Part shown: piece by piece, positions 39,910 to 49,426 of the stretch | How the letters are laid out: every line of letters begins with the position of its first letter | Numbering within the stretch: position 1 is the first letter of the stretch | Origin: Xiphophorus maculatus | Taxonomy: Eukaryota; Chordata; Actinopteri; Cyprinodontiformes; Poeciliidae | DNA length: 64,000 nucleotides | Direction of reading: 5' to 3' | Assembly (NCBI RefSeq): GCF_002775205.1 | Contig: NC_036453.1 | Span: forward strand, 27,202,713-27,266,712 | Made by a program: the position numbers and the translations under genes | Notes under the pieces: model-generated | Seen by the model: only the letters and a program-made list of their open reading frames with translations | Database searches by the model: none | What the model was told of the DNA's origin: nothing

Positions 39910-42555
39910 TAAAGAGTCACGGCTTAATAATACACCTGCTTCGGTAAATTTCCCAACAACCTCATAGTAGTATTTTTGGTTTCTGAAGCGGCCGAATCAC
40001 GAATCGCCCTTATCAGATAACAGCAGTGATATGCAAATTATGTTCTGCACATTGTTATTCATGCTGTACTACGAAGGTTCTGGTTCTGACAGAAGGAGCT
40101 GAATGTGGTCCCAGGTTGAACAGCCCAGCTGAATGGCACTTATTATCTTACTTCAAGTCCCGTTAGCTTCGTCGGCTAACCTCCGCAACCGTCTGCTCAA
40201 GTAGCAATTCCCAAATTAGCAAAGAGAGCCGCCAAAAGTTTTCCCAAAGCGTGCTATTTCCAAAGTGTCCGCCTGTACTCCGCGGGCCGACAGTCGGATA
40301 TGAGGTAAGAGTCCCAGTAAAACATCCTGAAGTGGAGGAGTTCAGCCCGTCCCGCTGGACTTCGGCTTGCGTCGCTCTCTCTCTGATCTGACTGTACAAA
40401 GTTATGGAGACCGATATGTGGCACAAACTGTAACTCCCACAATGCAGCGCGAAGGGGATTGTTCGTGTCCGAGGCTGCTCGAGGAAAAGCGAAACACGTT
40501 TCGATAAAGGCGATGGTAGCGTAGGCTGGAAATAAATGCTTTTATTAGTATAGAATTTTAATACTGCAACTGAAAACATAAATGTGGGCAAAATTCAAAT
40601 TTAGCTGTCCAAAAAATACATTAAATGTGTGTTTTGAGCTACTCGGCTTTCCGTACCTTACCTTCACGTCATCAAAGACGCTGAAGTTGGTGTCCTATTT
40701 GGAACTTCAGCCAGATTTCCTCTGAAGTCAATCACTCACTTTAAATAACGTCTGTCACTGAAAAAACAAGACGTCCTGGGGCCTCATGCATAAAGCGTGC
40801 GTGTGCACAAAAAAATGTGCGGCGCCATATTTTACACACAAGTCGGCAGGTATAAAAATTAACTTTGCGTCAAAGTTTGCGTAAATATACGCACACTTTG
40901 TCGCTGGCGTGAAAATGTGCGGCAGGTACGCAAACGCTTTCTGTGGACAATATCAAACTACAAAGCGTCAAAACTCACCTAAATACACTGAAGTCTGACT
41001 ACATTCGGTGATATCCAGACAAAGAAGCATCAAACCCGATGTTTTTCATGATTTTAATATTTTATTGTTTAAACGTAAACGATGAAACTGAACCGCATTT
41101 ATCCTCAGACAATAAGCTAACACGCACACAAAATAAATAAAATAAAAATAAAAGTATGTGAAAACCTCCCTCGAATGTAAATAGTACTTTTTCTCAGTTT
41201 TTGTCTCATAAAGTTGTAAAGCATTGGTCTGTGCGCCGAAGCGCATGAAATGCGTCTATGGGGTAATTTCATTCTCACTAAAAGAAGAAAACAGGGTTGG
41301 ATCAGCAGATTAACTCAAACCTGCTGATTAAAAATAATCAACAGGTTTGATTATTTTTAAGTTGATAAAGGTGTGTATGCAAACACACGTATATAAGTAG
41401 CTGCGCAAAGGTGAGTCGCGTAATTGTTTAGCGCTTTGGCTCTGAGAACATCGCCAATGGAAGGATTCAGAGGGAGCAACTGATCAGAGATCATATTGAT
41501 CTGCTGATCAATATGATCAGCAGAGTGAACAAACGTCACTCCCGACGGGGAGTGAAGTTTGTTTCATGTCCCTCTTGAAAATGAGATCTAGATCTCAACG
41601 GGGTTTACCTGATTAAATAAAGGAAAAAATAAAAAATAAAGGAATATGTTGATGATGGTTTATGAGCGTTTAGATTGCGCAGACTGATCTTCCGGGAGCT
41701 TTGAGCAAAACTTAAAGAGCCGTGCGGTACCGGTACCGGTCCAGCTGCAGTCATCCTTCAGTCGAGTCGCCCGCTTTGTGAATGCGCCTTATGGACATGA
41801 AGCATCTCTACTATTTAGAATAAACGTCCACATTCCCACTCAAAGGACTCTCTGACACGCTGTCTGTCTTTAAATCCTGGCTGAACGCGCTGCTGTTCAA
41901 ACAGGCATTTGCAGGATCTATTTATTTTTATTTTTTTCATTTGGATTTTTTTTCTTTAAAATGTATTTTTATTTTTGTGAGGTGACATTATGTGTCCTCA
42001 AAACACCTTTTAAATAAAATATATAATAATTATTATTATAAATACTTATACTGCTTCGAACAAGGACGTTGCCATGGTTATTGCTTCACGTGGTGGCAGA
42101 CTTCCGTGTATTTATACTAAGTTACATATCAGTACACATTATACAAAAGTAAATCCAAACATTATTATCCAGATGTCATTCTATTGTAACTGTAAAGTTG
42201 TTTGTGCAAAAATTACACCACTGAACACAATATTAAAAGGCCTCTGAACTATATCCGATCAACTCAATCTAAAATGACAATGATAATTACTTTGAGCTCT
42301 AAACAATCCTAAAATACAGTCTGTGACGCATACAATTTTTTTTAGAATAATTAAACTTTCTTCAAATCTAACAAAATTTATGTCAAACGTTTGTGCAGCA
42401 ACATTTCGTTTGTGCTGCTTTTGCTTTGAAGATATTAATGATGACTTCTGGAAACTTTTTAAAATTAATATTAGTAATTAATATTAATATCCTAAAAATG
42501 ATAGATTCTAGCTGAACTACACTAGAGCTTGGTAGTCCTGTTCCTTCAAAACAGC
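39910..42555. other. Intergenic region between the divergent genes c2cd2 and atg101
   Basis: The part next to c2cd2 (39910-40700) should hold its promoter. An octamer ATGCAAAT occurs at 40031-40038. From about 40778 (GGGGCCTCATGCATAAAGCG, TGCGTGTGCACAAAA) to 40935 the sequence resembles the ends of a fish DNA transposon, perhaps Harbinger-like. Three hairpins follow (41319-41563) and a LINE-like tail at 41575-41630. No protein-coding exon is recognised. Confidence 0.45.
41319..41563. repeat. Cluster of three inverted repeats
   Basis: Hairpin 1: 41319-41331 with 41336-41348 (12 of 13 pairs, loop AAAA). Hairpin 2: 41491-41501 with 41506-41516 (11 of 11, loop TGCT). Hairpin 3: 41528-41543 with 41548-41563 (15 of 16, loop GACG). 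All have 4-base loops. They probably belong to a decayed inverted-repeat element. Confidence 0.75.
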
Positions 42556-42700
42556 GGAGCAGCCCTTTATTGAGTCACGGCGGAAGCTTCGAATGTGAAG
42601 CCAACTTCAGCGTATTTGTTCGTCCATTCCGGTGTAGCAGCAAATATCCAGCTAGCTGTATTACGCTGGTGTTTATCAGCCCTCTGTACCCATAATTGTC
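42556..42700 (+). promoter_or_regulatory. atg101: Probable atg101 promoter and 5'UTR region
   Basis: Upstream of the atg101 start the sequence becomes less AT-rich. It has ETS-like GGCGGAAG (about 42579) and TCCGG (about 42629). No TATA box is evident. Placement is by position only. Confidence 0.3.
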
Positions 42701-42888
42701 TAGGAAAACATTAGATTTTTTTCAGTCGAGCACATCTGAAGTGTTTTATTGAACGGTGTAAAACAGTGCGGAAGTCTCCGCCCCTTTTTAGAGGTAAACA
42801 AAATATACCTTCGTCATCCCACTGTAGGAGCTACCGTGACTCTGGCTGTATTTGCTCAGCTGTAAATGGAAATAAGCAACTATTAAGC

Positions 42889-43640
42889 ATGAATTGTCGC
42901 TCGGAGGTTCTGGAGGTCACGGTGGAGGCTCGCCAGGTGGAGGAGGCTATGCTCGCCTTGCTACACACCATTCTGTTGCACCGAAGCACGGGCAAGTTTC
43001 ACTACAAGAAGGAGGGCACCTACTCCATCGGCACCGTGGGCACTCAGGACATCGACTGCGATTTCATCGACTTCACCTTTGTCAGGGTTTCCTCCGAGGA
43101 GCTGGACAGGGTGATCAGGAAAGCGGTGTCTGAATTCAAGGTAAATGGGCGGCTTCGGCGTATGATTATTGGCCTTGTCGTGCGTGAGGAGGCCTGGAAA
43201 ATGCTCATTATGACCTGCTTTCGTCTGTGCTTTAATTCCCGCAGGATGCCCTGAGCAGCGACGGCATGGGGCAGATCTCCCTGGAGTTCTACCAGAAGAA
43301 GAAGTCTCGCTGGCCCTTCTCCGACGAGTGCATCCCCTGGGAGGTGTGGAGCATCAAAGTCAGCGTGGTCAACCTGGCTAATGAGCAGGAGAGACAGATC
43401 TGCAGGGAGAAAGTGGGCGAGAAGCTCGGGGAGAAGGTGATCAACGTGGTGGAGGTCATAAACCGCCACGAATACCTGCCCAAGATGCCCACCCAGTCTG
43501 AAGTGGACAATGTTTTTGACACCAGTCTGAAAGATGTGCAGCCGTACCTGTACAAAATCACGTACCAGATCACCGATTCTCTCGGAACTTCCGTGAGCAC
43601 CACCATGAGGAGGCTGATAAAAGACACTCTGGCCTTGTGA
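42889..43640 (+). CDS. atg101: Autophagy-related protein 101 (complete, 2 coding exons)
   Basis: Subunit of the ULK1-ATG13-FIP200-ATG101 autophagy-initiation complex; ATG101 is a HORMA-fold protein that stabilises ATG13 (family knowledge). Exons 42889-43140 and 43245-43640 are joined across a 104-bp phase-0 intron (AAG|GTAAAT, CGCAG|GATGCC), giving 215 aa against 218 in human. The start [20 protein letters not shown] is the invariant family start and has A at -3. An upstream in-frame ATG (42766) adds 41 codons with no similarity and is rejected. The WF finger is visible as [11 protein letters not shown] (Trp107-Pro-Phe109), and [20 protein letters not shown] and [20 protein letters not shown] are nearly identical to human. 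The C-terminus is [12 protein letters not shown] polyadenylation signal lies 245 bases past the stop. It is transcribed towards zbtb21. Confidence 0.97.
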
Positions 43641-43885
43641 GGATCATCTTCTTAAATCACTAAATAGTTATGTTTTATTTTTTTTTGTTGCTGTCAGCAA
43701 AAGACGTGTCAGCTCTTCTGCTGTAGGTTTGAAGCAGCGTCTGTTATCACTGGTGTTAATGTAAGATGTGATTCTGCACCGTTTCTGTTCATTTGTCAAT
43801 TATGCACTCTTTGTTTTCGAAGATCTGAAATTGCACCTATAGCAGCACAGCATCCAACAGAGCTGTAAATAGTGTCACATTTCCT

Positions 43886-43891
43886 AATAAA
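43886..43891 (+). terminator. atg101: atg101 polyadenylation signal
   Basis: AATAAA 245 bases past the stop, in TTCCTAATAAATTATTC. Confidence 0.65.
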
Positions 43892-44464
43892 TTATTCTAA
43901 TCAAACTTTGCAGACTGAAATGGACAAACAGAAACAGCTTGGCTTTGGTGCAAATGATAAAAAGCTGAGTTTGGGAAAAAGTTTTCCTCACTGACAAGAG
44001 AGAGAGGGGAAAAAAGCAGCTTCCTCTGCGTGCATTTTCAGGCGAGGGTGACCTTACATGCAGGTTAGAACAGGATTTCCAGTTTGTATTTTTTTCCCCA
44101 AATTAAAGCTAACACATCCTAAGTTCACTCCCTGGTTTCCAGTCAGAATGTGTCACGGTGGCCCACAACCTGAGAAACATCCTCTGCAAGCTTAAACCGT
44201 CTGCCCACAGGAAAACAACATGTGGAATTACTTCGCTTCCGCAACACGTCAACCAGGCGTCCAAAGATATTTTCTGGCAGGTGAATGTTGCGCACAGGAG
44301 TTTATATCAGCTTTAAAGAAGTTAGGTTTTTTTGTCTATGTAAGAAGCAGCAGTTATGATTATAATTACATATTATCCAAATTTCTTATTAAGTGAGCTA
44401 CAAGATCAGTGATGAAATAATTCACAATACCACCGCTGGTCGTATCTTTACTCCACTGTTACTC

Positions 44465-44470
44465 TTTATT
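44465..44470 (-). terminator. zbtb21: Candidate distal zbtb21 polyadenylation signal
   Basis: AATAAA on the minus strand, 1.9 kb past the zbtb21 stop and about 570 bp from the atg101 signal on the other strand. A nearer TTTATT at about 45573 is an alternative. Confidence 0.35.
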
Positions 44471-46379
44471 ACAGAAGTGTAGCACAAAATAAACGTAGAA
44501 ATCTTCAACACCAAAGTCTCCAAAAGCAACAATTATGCAACCAATGCCGATACAAATATCAATTATTGCAGTAAGAGCACAGGAAGAGTAAAAAGATCCA
44601 ACTTCTGTTTACTAACAAAAACAAACAAAACAAAAAAGAGAGGTACAAAAATTGAGAATATAAACACTTCCATTTACACAAATCGAATCAATTCGGCGAA
44701 TTTTTTTTTTCTCTCACAAGATATTAAGAGCACTAGTAGCAATACAGACTTTCTGCAGAACATCACTATGCAGCTTTTTTTTCTGCTGAGAAAAAAAAAG
44801 AGAAACAGAAACCAATTTTGACTTCTAGCAGTCAGGATAAATTATGACAAAGATTTAATCCACCAAGGCAGGAATATATACTAATACAAGAATACAACTG
44901 CAAAACTGCTGGAATACAATCATAATAATCTATTTTTCTTTTTCTTTTTTTTTTTTAATAAATTTGATAATTCGGTTGTGGGTTACTTTATCTAAACATT
45001 AATCACCTTAAAATGCCTGAGTCACGAGTTCTCTGAAAATTATTTGTGCTTTTATGTGAACTAAGATAAACAATAACACAAAACAAAAAAACACATAAGG
45101 CCATCAAAACAGTAAAACATGAGTAAATCTATCGGCGTTTGGTTGTCTGTATGAATGGTTCTGCAGGTTTAAACGCAAAAAGAGTTGAGAAACAGAAATA
45201 GTTTGTTGTAGAATTTTAAGATTGGACAGTAAAGTACAGCTATAAAACCATGAACTGTATTCAGCAAAACATAATCTTTTAGTTCCAACTGGCTGCCTGT
45301 ACTGTGCATATAGATGTGCCAAAATGCATCGGCAAACCTGGCGAAAGGCGGAAAAAGACTTAATATAAATTCATTCTTTTTGCAGCAGCATAAGAAACTT
45401 AGAATTTAGAAAATCTTATCCAAAACATAATCAACACTGAACTGGTTCACTAAATCTACCTTCTTCCCTGGATTAAAAACAAAGATTTCTTAATATGGGC
45501 TATAATAGTTAAATCTTCTTAAAGGTTGTATTTTTCTATGTTCTTCGGAGTGCTGTGGCTGTAAAAGGTGAGTTTATTTAATGCCTTTTCTACATCTTTA
45601 CCTCTGTTGGTAAGAACATTTGATTAATGATTGGACTGGACCACCTAATTGAACATTATTTACTGGGCTAATTATTAGAAAAATCCATGATCTATGTACT
45701 TGATCTGGTTTAATAGCACAGGAAATCTTATCCAGTGAACACATTGAATGTTGAAAAGGCAGTCTGAGAAAAACACATAATTTTTAACATTTCATTTTCA
45801 CTTCATACAACTAAATGATCTGAAGCACGGCGGTCCGCGTTGTCCTATAACGGAGGTAAGCTTTTAAACAAAGTGCATATTGATTACATCATTGAGGCCA
45901 CCAATAGTATCTTAAGGGACGCCACTCACACCAAGAGAAATAGCCAACATAAATGCAAAAGCATTATTATTTACTTTAACAGCAGCCTGGTAGCCTTAAT
46001 GCACCTCCACACACACACACTCTGAAAGAACAAGGTACGTGGCCGTTTCTTCTTCTTCACAAAGCAAAACCAGCTGAAATAAAGAGGGTAACAACTCTGA
46101 ACCTTGTTTTTACAAAACACATACTTGGGTAAATACAAACAACTAAAGATGTTGAAAAGACATATCTTTATATAAGTTTTCAAAGAATTAACTGCTTGTA
46201 TAATAATCTCACAGAGGAACCTAGCAATTGATTGCACATTCATCTTTACACCTTTAATAAACATGGCCACTTTGAAATATACAACTGGAGGCAAGCAAAG
46301 AAGCTTTACATTCAGAGTCTGGTTTGTGGATGTGCTCATCTTAACATGAAGAGTTCAGGGAAGGGCGGCGCTGTCGGCC
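44471..46379 (-). other. zbtb21: zbtb21 3'UTR (probable)
   Basis: Non-coding AT-rich sequence downstream of the zbtb21 stop, with no repeat element that I recognise apart from a short CA tract at 46007-46020. Lack of transposons over nearly 2 kb, unlike the surroundings, is consistent with a long 3'UTR. Confidence 0.45.
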
Positions 46380-49300
46380 CTACATGTGGCTGTGGCTCTG
46401 CTCGTGGCTCCACAGACTGAATGCCGTCTTGAAAGTTCTGTGGCAGAGCTTACACATGTACTGCCTCTTAAACGTCAGCGCAGACAGAGACGGTGCGTGG
46501 TAGAAGAGCGTGTCCGGCTCGTGAGGGCCGCCTGGATTCTCCAAGCTGTTGGATCTGGACAGGGAGCCACCGTGGGCGCTGGGTTCCACCCCAGGCCTGC
46601 TTGCCTTGCCTGCCGACGAGCCGCAGGGCTCTGGGCTGCTCGACTCCTCCGGGATGGTTGCCGCTGCTGGTGCCTGAGGGGATCTGAGCACAGAGGCTTG
46701 TGGAGAACGCCGCTCCGAGTTCTGGGGAGTCAGAGGCGGGGAGGGAGACAGGGGTGGAGCATGCATGTTCATCTCTTTGGCTCCGACTTCGCTGGCTGTC
46801 GACATGTGGGACTGGAAGTGGCTCCAAAGGCGGAAGTTGGTCCTGAAAGCTTTGTTGCAGATGTGGCAGATGAACGGTTTGATGTGGCACAGCAGCTCCT
46901 GGTGTCGCTCCAGGTCTTTGCGAGAGCTGAAGAGGTTGCCGCATTTCTCGCAAGGCCGCACCCCGTGTTCCTCAGGCCCAGCTTTCCCAGCCTCTGAACC
47001 GTCCCTCTCACTCACCGCCTCCTCCAATGGCTCTTCCTTCACAACCAGTTTGCCGTGGTGGCCCATGCTCAGGTCCTCAGGCACGTAGGACGAGGAGTCC
47101 TCGGAGTCATACATGGGTGGACCCGATGAGTCGCTGTAACTGATGTTCTCTTGAAAGTTCCCAGGCGCTGAAGCCTCGTCGCTGTAAGGCTCCTCTCCCA
47201 GAGCGTCGGGCGCCTCTTCATCGATCTCTGGTTGCTTCAGGTGAATCTGATTTTTACCAGTCATCATGTTCTGGTTGTGGACTTCCACCTGGTGGCGCCA
47301 AATGCTGAAGGAAGATTTGAAGGTGCGCATGCATTCCAGGCATGTCAGTTTCTTGTACCTGCAATGGGCCTCGTGGTCCTTCTTGACAACCGGGCTCGAA
47401 AAGCGGAGGCCACAGTAAGGGCACACAGTTGCGTGTCGACAGCCTCTCTCGTGGTCGCCCTGCTCTACGAGTGATGACAGCTTAACATTACATAGCCTGC
47501 AGGAGTAAACACCAGTGTCTGTGTTGTTCTGTTGAAGGATCTCATCCTGTTCCGGATAGAGGACACTCTCACTCCCTGTGTCCTGGTCGGCCTTTTCAGC
47601 AGGATGTGTCCTTAAATGCTGCCTGTACTGGGACTGGAACACAAACACTTTGCCACAGTAGGGACACACAAAGCTGGACCTTGATCTCTTTTTGGCAAGA
47701 GAAGGAGACTGCAAACCCTGCTTATTCCTCTTCAACTTCCAGAGCAAAGCCTTCTTTATTTCTCGCTCTCTCACAATGTCTATCAGCTTCTTCTGGAACT
47801 TCTCATCCAGCACAGACGAGCTGGAGGATGAAGCTGGGTTCTGAACCACCCCATGCTGGGTTTGGCAGTGAGTCCACACTTTGAAGTTAGTGTGGAAGCG
47901 CTTGTGGCAGATGTCACAAGCATACGGCTTCTCCGGATTGTGATACATATTGACGTGACGATGCAGTCCGGCACTGGAGCGGAAAACCTTTAGGCAGTTC
48001 CAGCATTTAAAAATCTTATTCGGAGATGGTTCTGCGTTGTTCTCACCGGGGTCGCTATTTGCATGCTGAGGTTCTGTCTCCTGTGAAGCAACGTGTTCTT
48101 TGAATACTTTACTTTTTTTAAATGGGTACCTTCTGTTGTCAGGTCGCTCCTTCCTCTTACCTGGAAGACTAAAATCTGTCCTGGAGCCCTGGCTGTAATT
48201 TGTTTGAAAGTCTTTGAGATTAACTGGCAGAGCATCTCCAACCGTGATCCGAACAATGTCCATGGGATCGGCGAGGGGACTGCTCGGCTCAGCTTTCACA
48301 CTGACATGTTCTTCTACCTGAGTTTCCTTATCATACCTGTTGAGATATTTGGACCTGAGAACCAGAGGGGACGCTCTAGTCGAGTTGCCATTGTGGGCGA
48401 ACGTTTCAGTTCCTGATGCCTTTGAGGCAATTTTGACAACTGATTGTTCTCGGTTTTGGAGATCTTTGAGTTCCAGCGTTGGGGAGAAAACTGGAACAGG
48501 GCTGTCCATGGACAGTGATCTCCGGAGGAGGCTTTTTATGAGTGGGCCGCTCCGGTCAGTGGCCTGGCTCCGCTCTCTGGCCTGACCCTGGAAGGGAACG
48601 TTATTATGATAGTGGTGGTCGAGCTCTTCGATCTCCTCTTTGGTGTCCTGGTCAGAACCAGACTGTAGGCTGATGTGCTGCACATCAGCGTCACTAAAAG
48701 ACACAGATGATGTCAGCTGAGGCCTGACTGATTTGATGTGTGATAAATTTCCTTTCAGTATGGTGGAATATGGATATCTGGACTTCCTCTCCGGGGGTTT
48801 GTTCTGCTCGGATGATTTCCCGCTGGTCTCAGAGTTCTTGACCGACTCATGCAAGTTGTGTTCTGATGGAAGCTGAGTCGTCCCTCGAGGAGAATAAGGA
48901 GATGGAGATCTCTCTGATGTTTTTCCCTGATAATTTGAGTGAGAGGGGTGGGCTGTGTTGTTCTGGACCCGACACACAATAACGCTCCTTGTCTGGGCAT
49001 CGTTTTCATCCCCCTCTGAGTACGAGAGCCGTTTTCTGGACACGCAGTAGGATGCGTGAGGCCTCGTTGACACAATGTTTGTAAGAAATGGGATTCCAAG
49101 GCTGTAGCCAAGCTCTTGAATGGCTGCCAGGCTGCCTTTGTCCACAAAAAGAGAGGAGGAGTAAATGTAACTCAGAACTATCTCAAAGGCGTCGGGTTCA
49201 CAGAAGTCCAGGTTCACAACTCGTAGAGAGTCTCCACCCATCCGTGTAAAAAGAGACTGAAAATACTCGCTACTGGCAGCAAGTACACTCTTATGGGCCT

Positions 49301-49424
49301 GGTACCTTTGGTCTGCCACAATCAGGACCACATCGCACATCTGGCCCCGCAGCCGCTGCTCATTGAGAACCCCCAACACTGAGAGGGCATGGGAGGGGTT
49401 ACTGTAATGCACAAGGCTCTCCAT
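46380..49424 (-). CDS. zbtb21: Zinc finger and BTB domain-containing protein 21 (complete coding exon)
   Basis: BTB/POZ zinc-finger transcription repressor (formerly ZNF295), nuclear. Single 1014-codon exon ending in TAG; human is about 1066 aa. The BTB domain is at about residues 15-125 (MCDVVLIVADQRYQAHKSVL, AASSEYFQSLFT, YIYSSSLFVDKGSLAAIQEL). A long serine-rich linker is followed by C2H2 fingers at about 473-497, 496-521, 584-607, 638-660 (degenerate), 664-687, 691-715, 821-846, 850-873 and 988-1012. The last finger ends two residues from the C-terminus. Start MESLVHYSNPSHALSVLGVL aligns with the human start. The acceptor TTTCAG|CC directly precedes the ATG, so the 5'UTR is in an upstream exon near 52.8 kb. 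BTB domains mediate dimerisation and corepressor binding; human ZBTB21 pairs with ZBTB14 (family knowledge). Confidence 0.97.
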   Translation of the reverse strand: MESLVHYSNPSHALSVLGVLNEQRLRGQMCDVVLIVADQRYQAHKSVLAASSEYFQSLFTRMGGDSLRVVNLDFCEPDAFEIVLSYIYSSSLFVDKGSLAAIQELGYSLGIPFLTNIVSTRPHASYCVSRKRLSYSEGDENDAQTRSVIVCRVQNNTAHPSHSNYQGKTSERSPSPYSPRGTTQLPSEHNLHESVKNSETSGKSSEQNKPPERKSRYPYSTILKGNLSHIKSVRPQLTSSVSFSDADVQHISLQSGSDQDTKEEIEELDHHYHNNVPFQGQARERSQATDRSGPLIKSLLRRSLSMDSPVPVFSPTLELKDLQNREQSVVKIASKASGTETFAHNGNSTRASPLVLRSKYLNRYDKETQVEEHVSVKAEPSSPLADPMDIVRITVGDALPVNLKDFQTNYSQGSRTDFSLPGKRKERPDNRRYPFKKSKVFKEHVASQETEPQHANSDPGENNAEPSPNKIFKCWNCLKVFRSSAGLHRHVNMYHNPEKPYACDICHKRFHTNFKVWTHCQTQHGVVQNPASSSSSSVLDEKFQKKLIDIVREREIKKALLWKLKRNKQGLQSPSLAKKRSRSSFVCPYCGKVFVFQSQYRQHLRTHPAEKADQDTGSESVLYPEQDEILQQNNTDTGVYSCRLCNVKLSSLVEQGDHERGCRHATVCPYCGLRFSSPVVKKDHEAHCRYKKLTCLECMRTFKSSFSIWRHQVEVHNQNMMTGKNQIHLKQPEIDEEAPDALGEEPYSDEASAPGNFQENISYSDSSGPPMYDSEDSSSYVPEDLSMGHHGKLVVKEEPLEEAVSERDGSEAGKAGPEEHGVRPCEKCGNLFSSRKDLERHQELLCHIKPFICHICNKAFRTNFRLWSHFQSHMSTASEVGAKEMNMHAPPLSPSPPLTPQNSERRSPQASVLRSPQAPAAATIPEESSSPEPCGSSAGKASRPGVEPSAHGGSLSRSNSLENPGGPHEPDTLFYHAPSLSALTFKRQYMCKLCHRTFKTAFSLWSHEQSHSHM

Positions 49425-49426
49425 GG

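Noticed and set aside
42766-42888. Upstream in-frame extension of atg101
   Set aside because: The added residues are unlike any ATG101; the invariant family start is the ATG at 42889.
43044-43627. Minus-strand frames opposite atg101
   Set aside because: Antisense shadows of conserved ATG101 exons.
46386-46997. 203-codon plus-strand frame opposite zbtb21
   Set aside because: Antisense shadow of the zbtb21 coding exon, produced by its codon bias.
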